Made by a program: the position numbers and the translations under genes
In this document: piece by piece, positions 42,075 to 51,503 of the stretch
Numbering within the stretch: the first letter of the stretch is position 1
How the letters are laid out: each line of letters begins with the position of its first letter
NCBI RefSeq assembly: GCF_037137075.1
Contig: NZ_JBBBNV010000001.1
Coordinates: 124,001-188,000 of the forward strand
Direction of reading: 5' to 3'
Length of the DNA: 64,000 nt
Source: JBBBNV01 sp037137075
GTDB taxonomy: Bacteria > Bacillota > Bacilli > Paenibacillales > NBRC-103111
Notes under the pieces: model-generated
Told to the model about the DNA's origin: nothing
The model's input: only the letters and a program-made list of their open reading frames with translations
The model's database searches: none

Positions 42075-42887
42075 GTGAGTCTGAAAAAAGTATTGACTAT
42101 TGCTGGCTCGGACACGAGCGGCGGCGCAGGCATCCAAGCCGATTTGAAAACGTTTCAGGAGCTGGACGTTTACGGGGTAACCGCGCTGACGACCATTGTC
42201 ACCATGGACCCGGACAACCATTGGGCCCACGGCGTCTCCCCTGTTCCATTAGCTACAATCGAAGCGCAGCTGAAAACGGTCCTGGACGGTGTCGGAGTCG
42301 ATGCCTTGAAAACAGGCATGCTCGGTTCTGTCGATGTGATCGAGCTTGTTGCGCATACACTTCAATCCCGGGGCCTGCGCCGAATCGTCATCGATCCGGT
42401 CATGGTTTGCAAGGGCGTGGATGAGCCGCTTCATCCGGAATCGAACGCTGCCATCCGGGAGCTGCTGCTTCCGCTTGCGGATGTGGTCACGCCGAATTTG
42501 TTCGAAGCGGCGCAGCTAGCGGGCCGTGCATCGATTCAGACGCTGGAGCATATGAAGGAAGCCGCTCAGGTGATTCATGCGCTGGGTGCGAAGCATGTTC
42601 TGATTAAAGGCGGTGCCAAGCTGGATGAGCCGCAAGCGGTCGATCTGCTCTATGATGGCGCAAGCTTCCAGCTGTTCGAGAGTGAGAAGGTTTCAACAAC
42701 GTGGACACACGGCGCCGGCTGCACATATTCTGCCGCGGTTACCGCGGAGCTGGCCAAGGGCGGAAATGTGCAAGAGGCAGTAAACACGGCAAAGGCCTTC
42801 ATCTCCGCAGCCATTCAGAACAGCTTTTCGATCAATTCCTTCTTTGGCCCGACCAGACATTCCGCTTACCGGAAATTTGCTCAGTAA
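42075..42887 (+). CDS. pdxK: pyridoxine/pyridoxal kinase (ThiD-like PdxK)
   Basis: 270 residues. The N-terminus VLTIAGSDTSGGAGIQADLKTFQELDVYG and the C-terminal active site TTWTHGAGCTYSAAVTAELAKG are typical of the ThiD/PdxK ribokinase-like family. Length and the HGAGC sequence fit the Bacillus PdxK group, which phosphorylates pyridoxal and pyridoxine in vitamin B6 salvage; HMP kinase activity is a possible alternative. GTG start at 42075 has AAAAGGAGC at spacing 9. The longer upstream frame lacks a ribosome site. A good terminator follows. Confidence 0.85.
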   Translation: MSLKKVLTIAGSDTSGGAGIQADLKTFQELDVYGVTALTTIVTMDPDNHWAHGVSPVPLATIEAQLKTVLDGVGVDALKTGMLGSVDVIELVAHTLQSRGLRRIVIDPVMVCKGVDEPLHPESNAAIRELLLPLADVVTPNLFEAAQLAGRASIQTLEHMKEAAQVIHALGAKHVLIKGGAKLDEPQAVDLLYDGASFQLFESEKVSTTWTHGAGCTYSAAVTAELAKGGNVQEAVNTAKAFISAAIQNSFSINSFFGPTRHSAYRKFAQ

Positions 42888-42933
42888 TCCCGCTTCTCAT
42901 AGGGAAAACCAACACCCGCTTGAACCTTTTACC

Positions 42934-42980
42934 AAACCCTTCAGCGCCATTGGACGATGGTGCCGTAGGGTTTGTTTTTT
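42934..42980 (+). terminator. rho-independent terminator after pdxK
   Basis: Stem AAACCCT (42934-42940)/AGGGTTT (42967-42973) with an inner GCGCCAT/ATGGTGC pairing, then GTTTTTT. Confidence 0.85.
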
Positions 42981-43102
42981 GCTGCATGCCCTTCCTGCTT
43001 ATCCTTATTTCGGCAAGCGATTTGCATAATTTAACATGGATCACACAATGCTATAGGGTACAAGTGTACGATCCACACGCTACGGGAATCGAGGAATATG
43101 AC

Positions 43103-44644
43103 ATGCTGTTTGGAGGCTGGTTCACAAAAAGAAAATACCATGGTTCCGGGCAGCGGCAGGAGCCGCAACCGATCGACGATCGCTTGCGGCCGGATCTGGC
43201 TTGCAATTTGGCGGAGATTCAGCGGATTTTCGTCAAAACGCCCGATTTGATGATTCGGCATATGATGATCCGGCAGACCGGCGAACAAGCGATCATATTT
43301 TATCTTGACGGTCTGACGGACAAAAACTCCATGAACAATCATGTGCTTCGCCCGCTCCAGATGACCAACGATAGCCCCGATCCCCGCTTCGGCTTCTCGC
43401 TGCCGATCGGTCAAATCGAAGTGAAGCACCGGTTCTCCGAATTGGAAGCCGTTATCTTGCATGGGGGCAGTGTGCTTCTGGTCGGACGGCGCACCGAAGC
43501 GTATGCGCTAGATACCTCCGGGTGGCCGCAGCGGGCGATAGAGGACCCGCAAATCGAAACCTCCTTAAAAGGAGCTCATCAGGGCTTTGTTGAAACGGCA
43601 AGCCAAAACATAGCCCTGATCCGCCGCTATCTGCCAAACCGGGAGCTGAAAACGAGCATCCTGACCGTCGGCGAACGAGGCCAAACCAAAATCTCCATTA
43701 TGTACCTGGCCGATGTCGCACACCCGGAGGTGCTGAAGGAGCTGGAGGATCGCATCAGTCAAATTGATACCGATGTCATCATTAATACCGGCGAGCTTGC
43801 GGAATTTATTGAAGATAACCCGTTTTCTCCGTTCCCCCAGTTTATTATGACGGAGCGGCCGGATGCGGCGGTATCCCAAATTCTCCAGGGCCGTTTCGTT
43901 GTTGTCGTGGACCGCTCGCCAAGCGTGCTGATTGCGCCGGTCTCCTTTACCTCGTTTTTTCAAAGTGTGGATGACTACAGCACACGCTGGTCCATTGCAA
44001 GCTTTATCCGGGTGCTGCGGATGTTCGCGTTTTTTGTCGCTGTGTTTCTGCCGGCGATTTATATTGCTGTCATTTCCTATAACTTTGAGATTATTCCAAT
44101 CAAGCTGCTGCTTTCGATTGGCGAATTCCGGGGACGAGTGCCCTTCCCTCCGTTTCTGGAAGCGATCATTATGGAGCTGACATTGGAGATGATGCGGGAA
44201 GCCGGTGTTCGCCTCCCCGCTCCGATCGGACAGACTGTCGGGATCGTCGGTGGGATCGTTATCGGACAGGCCATCGTTCAGGCGGGCTTTATCAGCAATA
44301 CGATGGTCATTATCGTGGCGTTTACCGCCATCGCTTCGTTTATTTTGCCGAACTATGATATGGTTGCCGCCGTACGCTTAATCCGGTTTGCCATGATGGC
44401 TGCGGCAGCGATGTTCGGTATTGTGGGGATTGTTATAGGCCTGATGACCATGATTGGTCATCTGATTGCGCTGGAATCGCTCGGAACCCCTTACGGAAGC
44501 CCGTATGCCCCGATGCGCTGGTCCGACTGGAAGGATTCGATTATCCGGGTACCGCTATGGCTCATGAAGAAGCGCCCTGTCAGCGCCCGGGCCGTTCAGC
44601 TAACCAGACAAGGCAATAGCCGTCCGGACGGTGATGGGAAATGA
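43103..44644 (+). CDS. gerA: GerA-family spore germination protein (second locus)
   Basis: About 513 residues. Typical GerA blocks are GAHQGFVETASQNIALIRRYLPNRELK, NPFSPFPQFIMTERPDAAVSQILQGRFVVVVDRSPSVLIAPVSF and REAGVRLPAPIGQTVGIVGGIVIGQAIVQAG, with the C-terminal membrane half. I place the start at ATG 43103 with AGGAATATGAC ahead; the frame stays open further left but into the pdxK region, where it has no ribosome site. First gene of a five-gene A-B-C-B-C operon. Confidence 0.9.
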   Translation: MLFGGWFTKRKYHGSGQRQEPQPIDDRLRPDLACNLAEIQRIFVKTPDLMIRHMMIRQTGEQAIIFYLDGLTDKNSMNNHVLRPLQMTNDSPDPRFGFSLPIGQIEVKHRFSELEAVILHGGSVLLVGRRTEAYALDTSGWPQRAIEDPQIETSLKGAHQGFVETASQNIALIRRYLPNRELKTSILTVGERGQTKISIMYLADVAHPEVLKELEDRISQIDTDVIINTGELAEFIEDNPFSPFPQFIMTERPDAAVSQILQGRFVVVVDRSPSVLIAPVSFTSFFQSVDDYSTRWSIASFIRVLRMFAFFVAVFLPAIYIAVISYNFEIIPIKLLLSIGEFRGRVPFPPFLEAIIMELTLEMMREAGVRLPAPIGQTVGIVGGIVIGQAIVQAGFISNTMVIIVAFTAIASFILPNYDMVAAVRLIRFAMMAAAAMFGIVGIVIGLMTMIGHLIALESLGTPYGSPYAPMRWSDWKDSIIRVPLWLMKKRPVSARAVQLTRQGNSRPDGDGK

Positions 44645-45741
44645 GCAGCCGCACCGATCGGCAAATTACCTTTATGCAGCACATGTTGTTTAACTCGGGC
44701 ATTCAAATCAGCGTCGTCTTCCTGAGCCTGCCGAGCGTTGTAGCCGAACGAGCCGGGACAGATGGCTGGATAGCCATTATTATCGGGTGGTCCCTCAGCG
44801 CAGCGGCTAGCCTGGCGGTCGTCCGGCTCATGAGCAAGCAGCCGGATGGAACCGTGCTCGATTTGATTACCCGTGTACTTGGCAAATGGATGGGCAAAGC
44901 ATTTGCTGTCATTTTGGCCTTGTATTTCCTGGTCTTCGGCTATTGGGGAATTACGAAGGCCATTCTCATCACGAAAATATGGGTATTATCCCAAACGCCC
45001 GCCTACCTGATTATGATGTTGTTTCTGATTCCATCCTACATGGTTATGCGGCATGGGCCGGCGATTCTCGCCAGGTATGCGGAAATCATCATTTTCTTGT
45101 CGCTCTGGATTCCGTTTGCCTATTTGATACCGATTCGTGATGCCCATTGGCTTCATCTGCTCCCGGTGCTGAAGGAAGGCTGGATGCCGATTTTGGCCGC
45201 ATCCCAGTCCACCATTTACTCGTATGTGGGCTTTGGGACCACCCTGTTTATCTATCCTTCTTTAAAGGATAAGCATCGGGCAGCTTGGGGGCTTTTTCTG
45301 TCCAACACGCTGACGCTGGTCGTGTATCTGCTGATTACCATAGCCTGCTTCGTCTATTTCAGCCCGGACGAAATCACAAGCTACCACGAGCCGGTCATTC
45401 CGCTGCTGAAGGCGATAGAATTCCGATTTGTCGAGCGCATCGAGGTCATCTTCATCGCCTACTATCTGCTCCTATTCTCGATGGGGTGGATTCCCGTTTT
45501 TTATGTAACGGTTTATTGCACCACCTGGCTGCTCGGGGGGAAGGATCACCGGTTTCATTTGCGAATTCTATGTGTCGCGCTGGCGGCCGGATCGTATTTC
45601 TTCATGCCCAGCTTCTACTTGAATGAACAGATGGACAGCTTGGTGGCTTTGTGCGGAATCGGCATTGAATACATTTTGCCAATCCTGTTGCTTATGTACA
45701 TATGGCTGGCGGCACGTCTTCGAAGGAGGACTGCAGAATGA
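44641..45741 (+). CDS. gerB: GerB-family spore germination permease (first copy of pair)
   Basis: 366 residues, ten membrane segments. RQITFMQHMLFNSGIQISVVFLSLPSVVAERAGTDGWIAI is the GerB start, and VLKEGWMPILAASQSTIYSYVGFGTTLFIYPSLKDK the conserved middle. ATG overlaps the gerA stop (ATGA). Clearly paralogous to the gene at 46891, the pair sharing segments such as EFRFVERIEVIFIAYYL, so they arose by duplication. Confidence 0.9.
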   Translation: MSSRTDRQITFMQHMLFNSGIQISVVFLSLPSVVAERAGTDGWIAIIIGWSLSAAASLAVVRLMSKQPDGTVLDLITRVLGKWMGKAFAVILALYFLVFGYWGITKAILITKIWVLSQTPAYLIMMLFLIPSYMVMRHGPAILARYAEIIIFLSLWIPFAYLIPIRDAHWLHLLPVLKEGWMPILAASQSTIYSYVGFGTTLFIYPSLKDKHRAAWGLFLSNTLTLVVYLLITIACFVYFSPDEITSYHEPVIPLLKAIEFRFVERIEVIFIAYYLLLFSMGWIPVFYVTVYCTTWLLGGKDHRFHLRILCVALAAGSYFFMPSFYLNEQMDSLVALCGIGIEYILPILLLMYIWLAARLRRRTAE

Positions 45742-46886
45742 GCAGAATGAAAAGAGAGATTCGGAAAGGACCTGTCGTCCTTGTCTTCCTGCTGCTGATC
45801 TTGACCGGCTGCAGCGATCGGCTGGATATTGAGGATTCCACCTTTCCTTTGGCATTAGCCATCGATCTGGATGAAAACAACAAGCTCCGCCTGTACATTA
45901 CGAATCCCGTGTTTACACCGAACATACCGAAGAAGCATAGTGAAATGGAGGAAACCGGCAATTCCCTCCGTGAGTCCAGAGTCAGGCAGGACTCTCATTC
46001 CCCAGGCGTATTTCAGGGCAGAAAATTTCAGGTCATTGTCCTGAGCAAACGGTTGCTGGCGCATGAGAATTGGTTCCGTCTGCTTGACGTCATTTTTCGA
46101 GACTCGCGAAATACGGTGACAGATCGCATTATTGCCTATGACGGACCGATGGAGAAGCTGATTAACATGGATCATCCCGATGAACCGTACGTGCCCATGC
46201 TTCTGAAGGGCATGGTGGATACCAAGAGCGGCCGAGCGGAGACGGTCAAGACGACAGCCCAGGAGCTGCACCGGGAGCTGTATGAAAAGGGCATTACACC
46301 GGCCATTGCCGAGGTGGAGCTGGATAAGAAGGAAACATTACGGCTTACAGGGACGGCCCTGCTGGATCACAAGGGGAAATATCAAGCTTCTCTGGGTCCC
46401 CAGGAAAGCGTCCTGCTGCGGATGCTGCAGAATAAAACGAGAAAAATCGTTTCGCTGACCTTTACGATGCCCGGCTACCCGGAGAAGGGCCCTTTTCACT
46501 CAGGCACGATCAGCTTTGACGCGCAGAAGGTGAATACCAGCATTAAAACCTTGTATGCCGAAGACAGGTTTCACTTTGATATCAGGATAAAGACCGCCGT
46601 AGCGCTTACGGAACGTTTATTCCCTTTTGATGTGGGGAATCGGGGGCCTGAGCTGGAGAGAATGCTCGAAGAGCAAATGAAGCAGGAGCTGGAGACGCTC
46701 ATAAAGAAGCTGCAGCGCCATCAAGTAGACCCGATTGGACTGGGGCTGTATGCCCGGGCCTATGCATATCCGCACTATAAACAAATTCAGGATCAATGGG
46801 GGCAGGAATTTGCCCGCTCTCACATTACGATTGGCGTCAAAGTAACAATCAAAGCGATGGGACCCGTCACCTCGACAGGAGGGTAG
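45738..46886 (+). CDS. gerC: Ger(x)C family lipoprotein (first copy of pair)
   Basis: About 382 residues. Lipoprotein signal ends in LTGCSDRLDIEDSTFPLALAIDLDENNKL. Domains then follow as in GerC, with SPGVFQGRKFQVIVLSKRLL and the C-terminal LIKKLQRHQVDPIGLG. ATG at 45738 overlaps the gerB stop. It resembles the gene at 47991 over its whole length, for example MLLKGMVDTKSGRAETV against ILLKGMVDTKSARSETV. Confidence 0.88.
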   Translation: MSRMKREIRKGPVVLVFLLLILTGCSDRLDIEDSTFPLALAIDLDENNKLRLYITNPVFTPNIPKKHSEMEETGNSLRESRVRQDSHSPGVFQGRKFQVIVLSKRLLAHENWFRLLDVIFRDSRNTVTDRIIAYDGPMEKLINMDHPDEPYVPMLLKGMVDTKSGRAETVKTTAQELHRELYEKGITPAIAEVELDKKETLRLTGTALLDHKGKYQASLGPQESVLLRMLQNKTRKIVSLTFTMPGYPEKGPFHSGTISFDAQKVNTSIKTLYAEDRFHFDIRIKTAVALTERLFPFDVGNRGPELERMLEEQMKQELETLIKKLQRHQVDPIGLGLYARAYAYPHYKQIQDQWGQEFARSHITIGVKVTIKAMGPVTSTGG

Positions 46887-46890
46887 AGAC

Positions 46891-47994
46891 ATGAAGCGTT
46901 ATGCATTTAATGAAATTACCGTGATGCAGTTTATTTTCATTCAATTCGGTATGCAGATCGGATTCGGCCTCTTATCCCTGCCCCAGGAGCTGGCAATACA
47001 AGGCGGGACGGACAGCTGGATGTCCATTCTGATTGTGTGGATCGTCTCGATCGCATCCAATCTAATGATGATTCAAGTGATGAAACGATGCCCGGACGGC
47101 GTCTTGTTCGATCTGCTGAAGCAGTACACAGGCAAATGGATCGCCCGTGCCGGTGCGCTGGTCTTTACAGTCTGGTTTCTTGGCTACGGATATCTCGGTT
47201 TCATCCGAACCGTTCTGTATACGAAAATATGGCTGCTGCCGCAAACGCCGCCTCCGGTCATTATGCTGCTGCTGCTCCTGCCCATTTACCTGATTGCCCG
47301 CAACGGGCTCCGAGTTCTTGGACGCTATGTGGAGTTTGTACTGGTCATGTCGTTTTGGATTCCGATTATTTACCTGCTGCCGCTTAAGGATTCCCATCTG
47401 CTGAACCTGCTGCCGCTGGTGAAGGAGGGCTGGGAGCCGATTGCGCGGTCGGCCCGGGTAGCCATCTTGTCCTTTACGGGGTTTGAAACGACCTTCATTT
47501 TGTACCCGTTTTTGCAGCATAAGCAAAAAGCAGTGCTGGCTGTGATTACCTCCAACACGTTAACGATGCTCTCTTTGCTGCTCATCACCCTCGTCTGCTT
47601 TTTGTACTTTGGTCCCGATGAGATCGTATTGTTCAACGAACCCGTCGTCAACGTGCTCAAAACGATTGAATTCCGCTTTATCGAGCGGATTGAAGTCGTG
47701 TTTATCGCCTTCTATTTATTTGTGTTCTCGCTGTCATGGATTTCATCGATGTATATGATGGTGTTCAGTACGAGCTGGATCGCCGGCAAAGCTGACCACC
47801 GTCCACACCTGCGGGTACTGTGCTTTCTTTTGGCCATCGGGACCTTCTTGTTCATGCCGACCTTTAACCAATCCAACCGGATGGAAAAATATTTGGGGCA
47901 GTTCGCCCTTCTCATCGATTATGCGATACCGGTCTGCCTGCTTGTTTATTTATGGATTCATCAAAAGCTGGGATGGAGGAAACGTCCGCTATGA
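46891..47994 (+). CDS. gerB: GerB-family spore germination permease (second copy of pair)
   Basis: 367 residues. FNEITVMQFIFIQFGMQIGFGLLSLPQELAIQGGTDSWMSI at the start and LVKEGWEPIARSARVAILSFTGFETTFILYPFLQHK in the middle match GerB. Only 4 bp separate it from the preceding gerC. The IEFRFIERIEVVFIAFYLF region is nearly the same as in the first copy, but the helices that line the germinant pocket differ, so the two may recognise different germinants. Confidence 0.9.
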   Translation: MKRYAFNEITVMQFIFIQFGMQIGFGLLSLPQELAIQGGTDSWMSILIVWIVSIASNLMMIQVMKRCPDGVLFDLLKQYTGKWIARAGALVFTVWFLGYGYLGFIRTVLYTKIWLLPQTPPPVIMLLLLLPIYLIARNGLRVLGRYVEFVLVMSFWIPIIYLLPLKDSHLLNLLPLVKEGWEPIARSARVAILSFTGFETTFILYPFLQHKQKAVLAVITSNTLTMLSLLLITLVCFLYFGPDEIVLFNEPVVNVLKTIEFRFIERIEVVFIAFYLFVFSLSWISSMYMMVFSTSWIAGKADHRPHLRVLCFLLAIGTFLFMPTFNQSNRMEKYLGQFALLIDYAIPVCLLVYLWIHQKLGWRKRPL

Positions 47995-49121
47995 GACGCC
48001 GGATGAGGCTAGGTTCAATCGTTCTGATGCTGATGCTTTGCATGTGCGGCTGCTATGATCGGCTGGATATGGAAGATGCCACCTTCCCGCTGCTGACCAG
48101 CCTGGATTTGGATGAAAACAACAAGCTGAAAGTATACAATGTTTACCCCTTATTCGTTAAAGGAGCCAAAAAAAAAAGCAGGGAGCTGGACGCCGGCGGC
48201 CTGTCTCTCCGGCAAAACCGGGAACGGCTGGACGCCTATTCCCCCGGGGCCTTTCAGGGAAGAAAAATCCAGGTCCTCCTTATCAGCAAACGGGTTTTGC
48301 AGTATGAGGACTGGTTTCCGATATTGGACGTTTTTTTTCGTGATGCACGCAATCCGCTGACGCCTCGGATGGTGGTTTACGACGGACCCTTGTCCGAAAT
48401 CGTCTACTCGAACCCCAGGGACGAGCCGATGCTGCCCATCCTGCTGAAGGGAATGGTGGACACGAAGAGCGCCCGCTCCGAAACCGTCAGCACCACTCTG
48501 CAGGAGCTGCATTGGCAAATGTACGAAAAAGGAATTACCCCTTCCATGGCCCAGGTCAAGGTGGATAAGAAAAAAGAAATCACCCTCGACGGCGCAGCGC
48601 TGCTGGATCGCCGGGGCAAGTTCAAGACGGAGCTGGATGCCCAGGAAACCGTGTTTCTGAATGTTCTTCAAAAAAACGCCCCTCATGCAATCAGTCTGTC
48701 CTTTCCCATTCCCGGACAAGGAGAGGCGGATCTGCCGACCAATATGGTGAGCCTGACCGTAGAGAAGCCGAAGGCCAGAATCAAGGTATCCTATGCGGAC
48801 AACCGGTTTCAGTTTAACATTCAGCTGAAGCTCGCCGCAGGCTTATCGGAAATCGTGTTTCCCTTTAATTTACGCGAGGAAGAGAAGCAGCTCGAGCAGA
48901 TGATATCCGAGCAGGCGACCAGGCAATTGGACAGCTTAATCAAGAAATTCCAGCAGTACAGAATCGATCCTGCCGGGCTGGGCCGCTATGCCCGCGCACA
49001 TGAATACCAGGCGTTCAAGCAGGTGGAGAATGACTGGGGTGCGGCGCTGGCAAAAGCGAAGGTTCAGGTCGACGTCAAGGTAGATATCAAGAGCACCGGA
49101 CCGGTGCGGGGGGTACAGTAA
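47991..49121 (+). CDS. gerC: Ger(x)C family lipoprotein (second copy of pair)
   Basis: About 376 residues. Lipoprotein signal ends in MCGCYDRLDMEDATFPLLTSLDLDENNKL. SPGAFQGRKIQVLLISKRVLQ and the C-terminal LIKKFQQYRIDPAGLGRYARAHEY match the first copy. ATG at 47991 overlaps the gerB stop and has TGGAGGAAAC upstream; a longer frame from 47952 overlaps gerB and is unlikely. Last gene of the operon. Confidence 0.88.
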   Translation: MRRRMRLGSIVLMLMLCMCGCYDRLDMEDATFPLLTSLDLDENNKLKVYNVYPLFVKGAKKKSRELDAGGLSLRQNRERLDAYSPGAFQGRKIQVLLISKRVLQYEDWFPILDVFFRDARNPLTPRMVVYDGPLSEIVYSNPRDEPMLPILLKGMVDTKSARSETVSTTLQELHWQMYEKGITPSMAQVKVDKKKEITLDGAALLDRRGKFKTELDAQETVFLNVLQKNAPHAISLSFPIPGQGEADLPTNMVSLTVEKPKARIKVSYADNRFQFNIQLKLAAGLSEIVFPFNLREEEKQLEQMISEQATRQLDSLIKKFQQYRIDPAGLGRYARAHEYQAFKQVENDWGAALAKAKVQVDVKVDIKSTGPVRGVQ

Positions 49122-49478
49122 GCTGTGAAGAAGCGCCCCCCTCAAGGGGCAGTCAGCGCCGTCCGGCAGCAGTCAGACGAATGCCCGTCATGTGCAGACC
49201 AAGCGAAGAAGCAAGCGGGCAGGAGCACAATCAAAGGCTACGGCATAGCCGTATCGTTCAAAGCCAGCCCGCAGCTCCAATTGACCGTCACGGCCGGCCG
49301 GCATGAGTTCATGAAAAGTCAGGACAACAAGATCAAAGGGCGTTCTATACCCGGCCTTGTAATGCACCGAACACAGAACGCCCTTTCTATCTGTAGCTGA
49401 CCACCGTCATGCGACATCGCCCTGCGCGCGTGTCAATGCCGAAGGCTAGAGGCAGAAAATAACCGGCTTGGCATCAGA
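49122..49478. other. intergenic region with a long hairpin
   Basis: About 357 bp after the second germination operon. A perfect 12-bp inverted repeat AAAGGGCGTTCT (49335-49346) / AGAACGCCCTTT (49375-49386) with a 28-base loop is the main feature and may be a terminator, though the T tract is weak. A small open frame (from GTG 49125) has no family look and no ribosome site. Confidence 0.55.
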
Positions 49479-49949
49479 CTACAGCCCTTCCTTCTCCCGA
49501 ATTACGGCAAGAAGACGTCCGCAGGCTTCATCAACCATCTCATACACCTCATCGAAATTGCCGGTGTAGTACGGGTCAGGCACATCGATCCCCTTCCTTA
49601 CGGTCGAGAAATCCATCAGCTTCTTCACGACAGCCTCATGTCCTGCAGGAGCCAAGGGCTCCAGATTGCCCAGGTTGCTTTCATCCATTGCAAGGATATA
49701 GTGAAAATCCTGAAAGTCCTCCCGCTGGGCCTGACGGGCCTTCATGCCGGTGAAATCGATGCCCTTGCGTGTCAGCAGCTTCCGGGTACCTTCGTGAGGC
49801 GGCTTGCCGATATGCCAGTCTCCCGTACCGGCCGAATCGGTCTGAATCCGATCCTGAAGCCCCGCAGCCTGAACCTTATGGCGAAAAACCGCTTCAGCCA
49901 TCGGGGAACGGCAAATATTGCCGAGACAAACGAATAATACTTCAATCAT
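49479..49949 (-). CDS. low-molecular-weight protein-tyrosine phosphatase
   Basis: 156 residues, normal size. VLFVCLGNICRSPMAEAVF contains the Cx5R phosphate loop, DSAGTGDWHIG follows, and the general acid is in VPDPYYTG near residue 125. B. subtilis has two such enzymes, YfkJ and YwlE (protein-arginine phosphatase). Residue Ile after CLGN (CLGNICRS) resembles YfkJ-type enzymes more than YwlE, whose loop is CTGNTCRS. ATG at 49949 with AAGGAGAT. Confidence 0.9.
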   Translation of the reverse strand: MIEVLFVCLGNICRSPMAEAVFRHKVQAAGLQDRIQTDSAGTGDWHIGKPPHEGTRKLLTRKGIDFTGMKARQAQREDFQDFHYILAMDESNLGNLEPLAPAGHEAVVKKLMDFSTVRKGIDVPDPYYTGNFDEVYEMVDEACGRLLAVIREKEGL

Positions 49950-50097
49950 GCTAGTAAATCTCCTTGTATTTGTCATTCTTGTTCTGTTCCACGGCGTGCA
50001 GCCTCCCGCTGTATAGTGCGGCACAGGATAACAACGGGCGGCAGATGGAACGATTCAGGGTTAGTTTACCAGACTTTCCTTCAAGCGCCCAGCCCTT

Positions 50098-50313
50098 TCA
50101 GGAAAACGAATGAAACGATTGCCAGAAATCCCCTTTCACTTCGAGCAGGCTTTGGATCTCTACATAAGGAATTGTGAAGACGGGAAAGCCGGCAGAGAAC
50201 GGCGCAATTTCATAAGGCTCAAAATAAAGATGCAGCGCCTTCTCCGTCACATAAAACGGCTGGTCCGCCTGAATGCCCTTATAGGTGTCCGGGAATACAT
50301 AGGAATAAAGCAT
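50098..50313 (-). pseudogene. C-terminal remnant of a DUF3298/RsiV-like protein
   Basis: About 70 residues: VTEKALHLYFEPYEIAPFSAGFPVFTIPYVEIQSLL. That is the typical end of DUF3298 domains (found in RsiV and the PdaC deacetylase N-domain). An in-frame stop lies about 15 codons upstream of the first ATG, and the N-terminal parts (signal peptide and DUF4163 region) are missing. There is no convincing ribosome site. A truncated gene is more likely than a functional short protein. Confidence 0.65.
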
Positions 50314-50436
50314 ATGGCCGTCACCATCCAGCCGTCGCTCTGATTTCTGTTTGTTTTAGACGAGCCTGGGACGCACACCTTTTTTCATTCACGGCAGCGA
50401 CGATGAATTGCGGTAAATTTTCACTACGCATGCAGC

Positions 50437-50471
50437 AAAAAAAAGCGCGCCCCGGCTAAGGGTCACGCTGT
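50437..50471 (-). terminator. rho-independent terminator of the lipoprotein gene
   Basis: Minus strand: AGCGTGACCC-TTAGCC-GGGGCGCGCT then TTTTTTTT, one mismatch in the stem. It is just after the stop of the 50482-51033 gene. Confidence 0.82.
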
Positions 50472-50481
50472 TCCGTTGTGT

Positions 50482-51033
50482 CTAAATAGGCTCATCCGTA
50501 AGCTTTCCATCCGGATGTAGAAGCAGCAAGTGAATTTGTTTGTCTTTCGGATGAATGTACGCGATGGAATACAGGTGCAGCTTTTGATTTTTCCAGCCAA
50601 TAAACAAAGCTGCCCCGATTTTGTTGGTTTTCAGACCGTCCTCATCAATCACATGATCGGGAATATCTTGACGGTCGTAACCGGAGCTGTTGAAAAACGT
50701 ATATTTCGAATAGGAATCGCTGCCGTTTTCCAAATCAGCGTTATCGTCCGCCTGCTCCAGCTTGGCTCCCAGTATGGCCTGTACTTCTTCCCTTGTTAAT
50801 CCGAGCTTCAGCTTCCCTTTCATTTCGTCGACTTTTTTCAACACCAGCTGCTCTCGATCCTCAACATAACTTACAGGCAGCGCTAGGCTTCTGTCCTGGT
50901 TTGAGGCCGATTCCGGCACCTTGCTGTCTAGCGACAGGCCGCCTGCAGGCATGCTTGCCTCTGGCGTTGGTTTACTGCAACCGGCAAGTAGCAGCGTGAC
51001 AGCAATAACAATCATCCATTTGGGGGATCGCAC
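50482..51033 (-). CDS. lipoprotein of unknown function with a SmpA/BamE-like motif
   Basis: 183 residues. Lipobox LLAGC gives a lipid-anchored protein. After a Ser/Pro-rich linker, KLKLGLTREEVQAILGAKLEQAD has the motif of the SmpA/OmlA-like small domain, and the C-terminus YSIAYIHPKDKQIHLLLLHPDGKL forms beta strands. Likely on the outer face of the membrane. No defined function. GTG or ATG choice is not in doubt: ATG at 51033, with a modest AGGGAT site ahead. Confidence 0.65.
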   Translation of the reverse strand: MRSPKWMIVIAVTLLLAGCSKPTPEASMPAGGLSLDSKVPESASNQDRSLALPVSYVEDREQLVLKKVDEMKGKLKLGLTREEVQAILGAKLEQADDNADLENGSDSYSKYTFFNSSGYDRQDIPDHVIDEDGLKTNKIGAALFIGWKNQKLHLYSIAYIHPKDKQIHLLLLHPDGKLTDEPI

Positions 51034-51081
51034 TTTGTATCTATCCCTTCTCTATAGTTACCGGCATGCTGTGTTCCCGTA

Positions 51082-51441
51082 TTAATAACCGACCGCAATC
51101 GAGGCAATAACCACATAAGCCAAATCATTCACGTCCTGCTTATCCGCCAGGAAAATGCCGCTTGTGGTCATCATCCCGCCATCGATAACTTCAAAGCTCA
51201 CCTGCCCGTAAGGAAGCTCTGCGCGTACCGCGTCTACATCCAGCTTCTCCTTGTCCGCAGGAACAGCCAGCCGGACGTGAACCTTCATTTGATTCAGGTC
51301 TTGATTCGGCAGAACCGACCGGATACCCGGCATGGAGTTATGATGGATCGCATTTTGCACAGCCCGGACGGCAGCTTTGGTGACATTCTGCCCGTGCAGA
51401 TCAATTCCCATTCCAATTTCAATAAACATTACTTGTTCCAT
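51082..51441 (-). CDS. Lin0512 family protein
   Basis: 119 residues. FIEIGMGIDLHGQNVTKAAVRAVQNAIHHNSMPGI and VIDGGMMTTSGIFLADKQDVNDLAYVVIASIAVGY match the Lin0512 family, a small conserved Firmicute and actinobacterial group of unknown function related to BMC-like ferredoxin-fold proteins. ATG behind AAGGAGTGTCC. Between a lipoprotein and an HPr-like gene, no clear operon. Confidence 0.8.
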   Translation of the reverse strand: MEQVMFIEIGMGIDLHGQNVTKAAVRAVQNAIHHNSMPGIRSVLPNQDLNQMKVHVRLAVPADKEKLDVDAVRAELPYGQVSFEVIDGGMMTTSGIFLADKQDVNDLAYVVIASIAVGY

Positions 51442-51503
51442 GGCCGGACACTCCTTCTTTGTAGATCCAACAGTGTAAGGGAAGAGGAACCCTGTGAATC
51501 CTC

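Noticed and set aside
42701..43102. N-terminal extension of the second GerA protein
   Set aside because: It overlaps pdxK and its terminator; the ATG at 43103 has a ribosome site and gives normal GerA length.
49125..49400. 91-codon plus-strand open frame after the second germination operon
   Set aside because: No ribosome site, composition unlike neighbours, ends within a hairpin.
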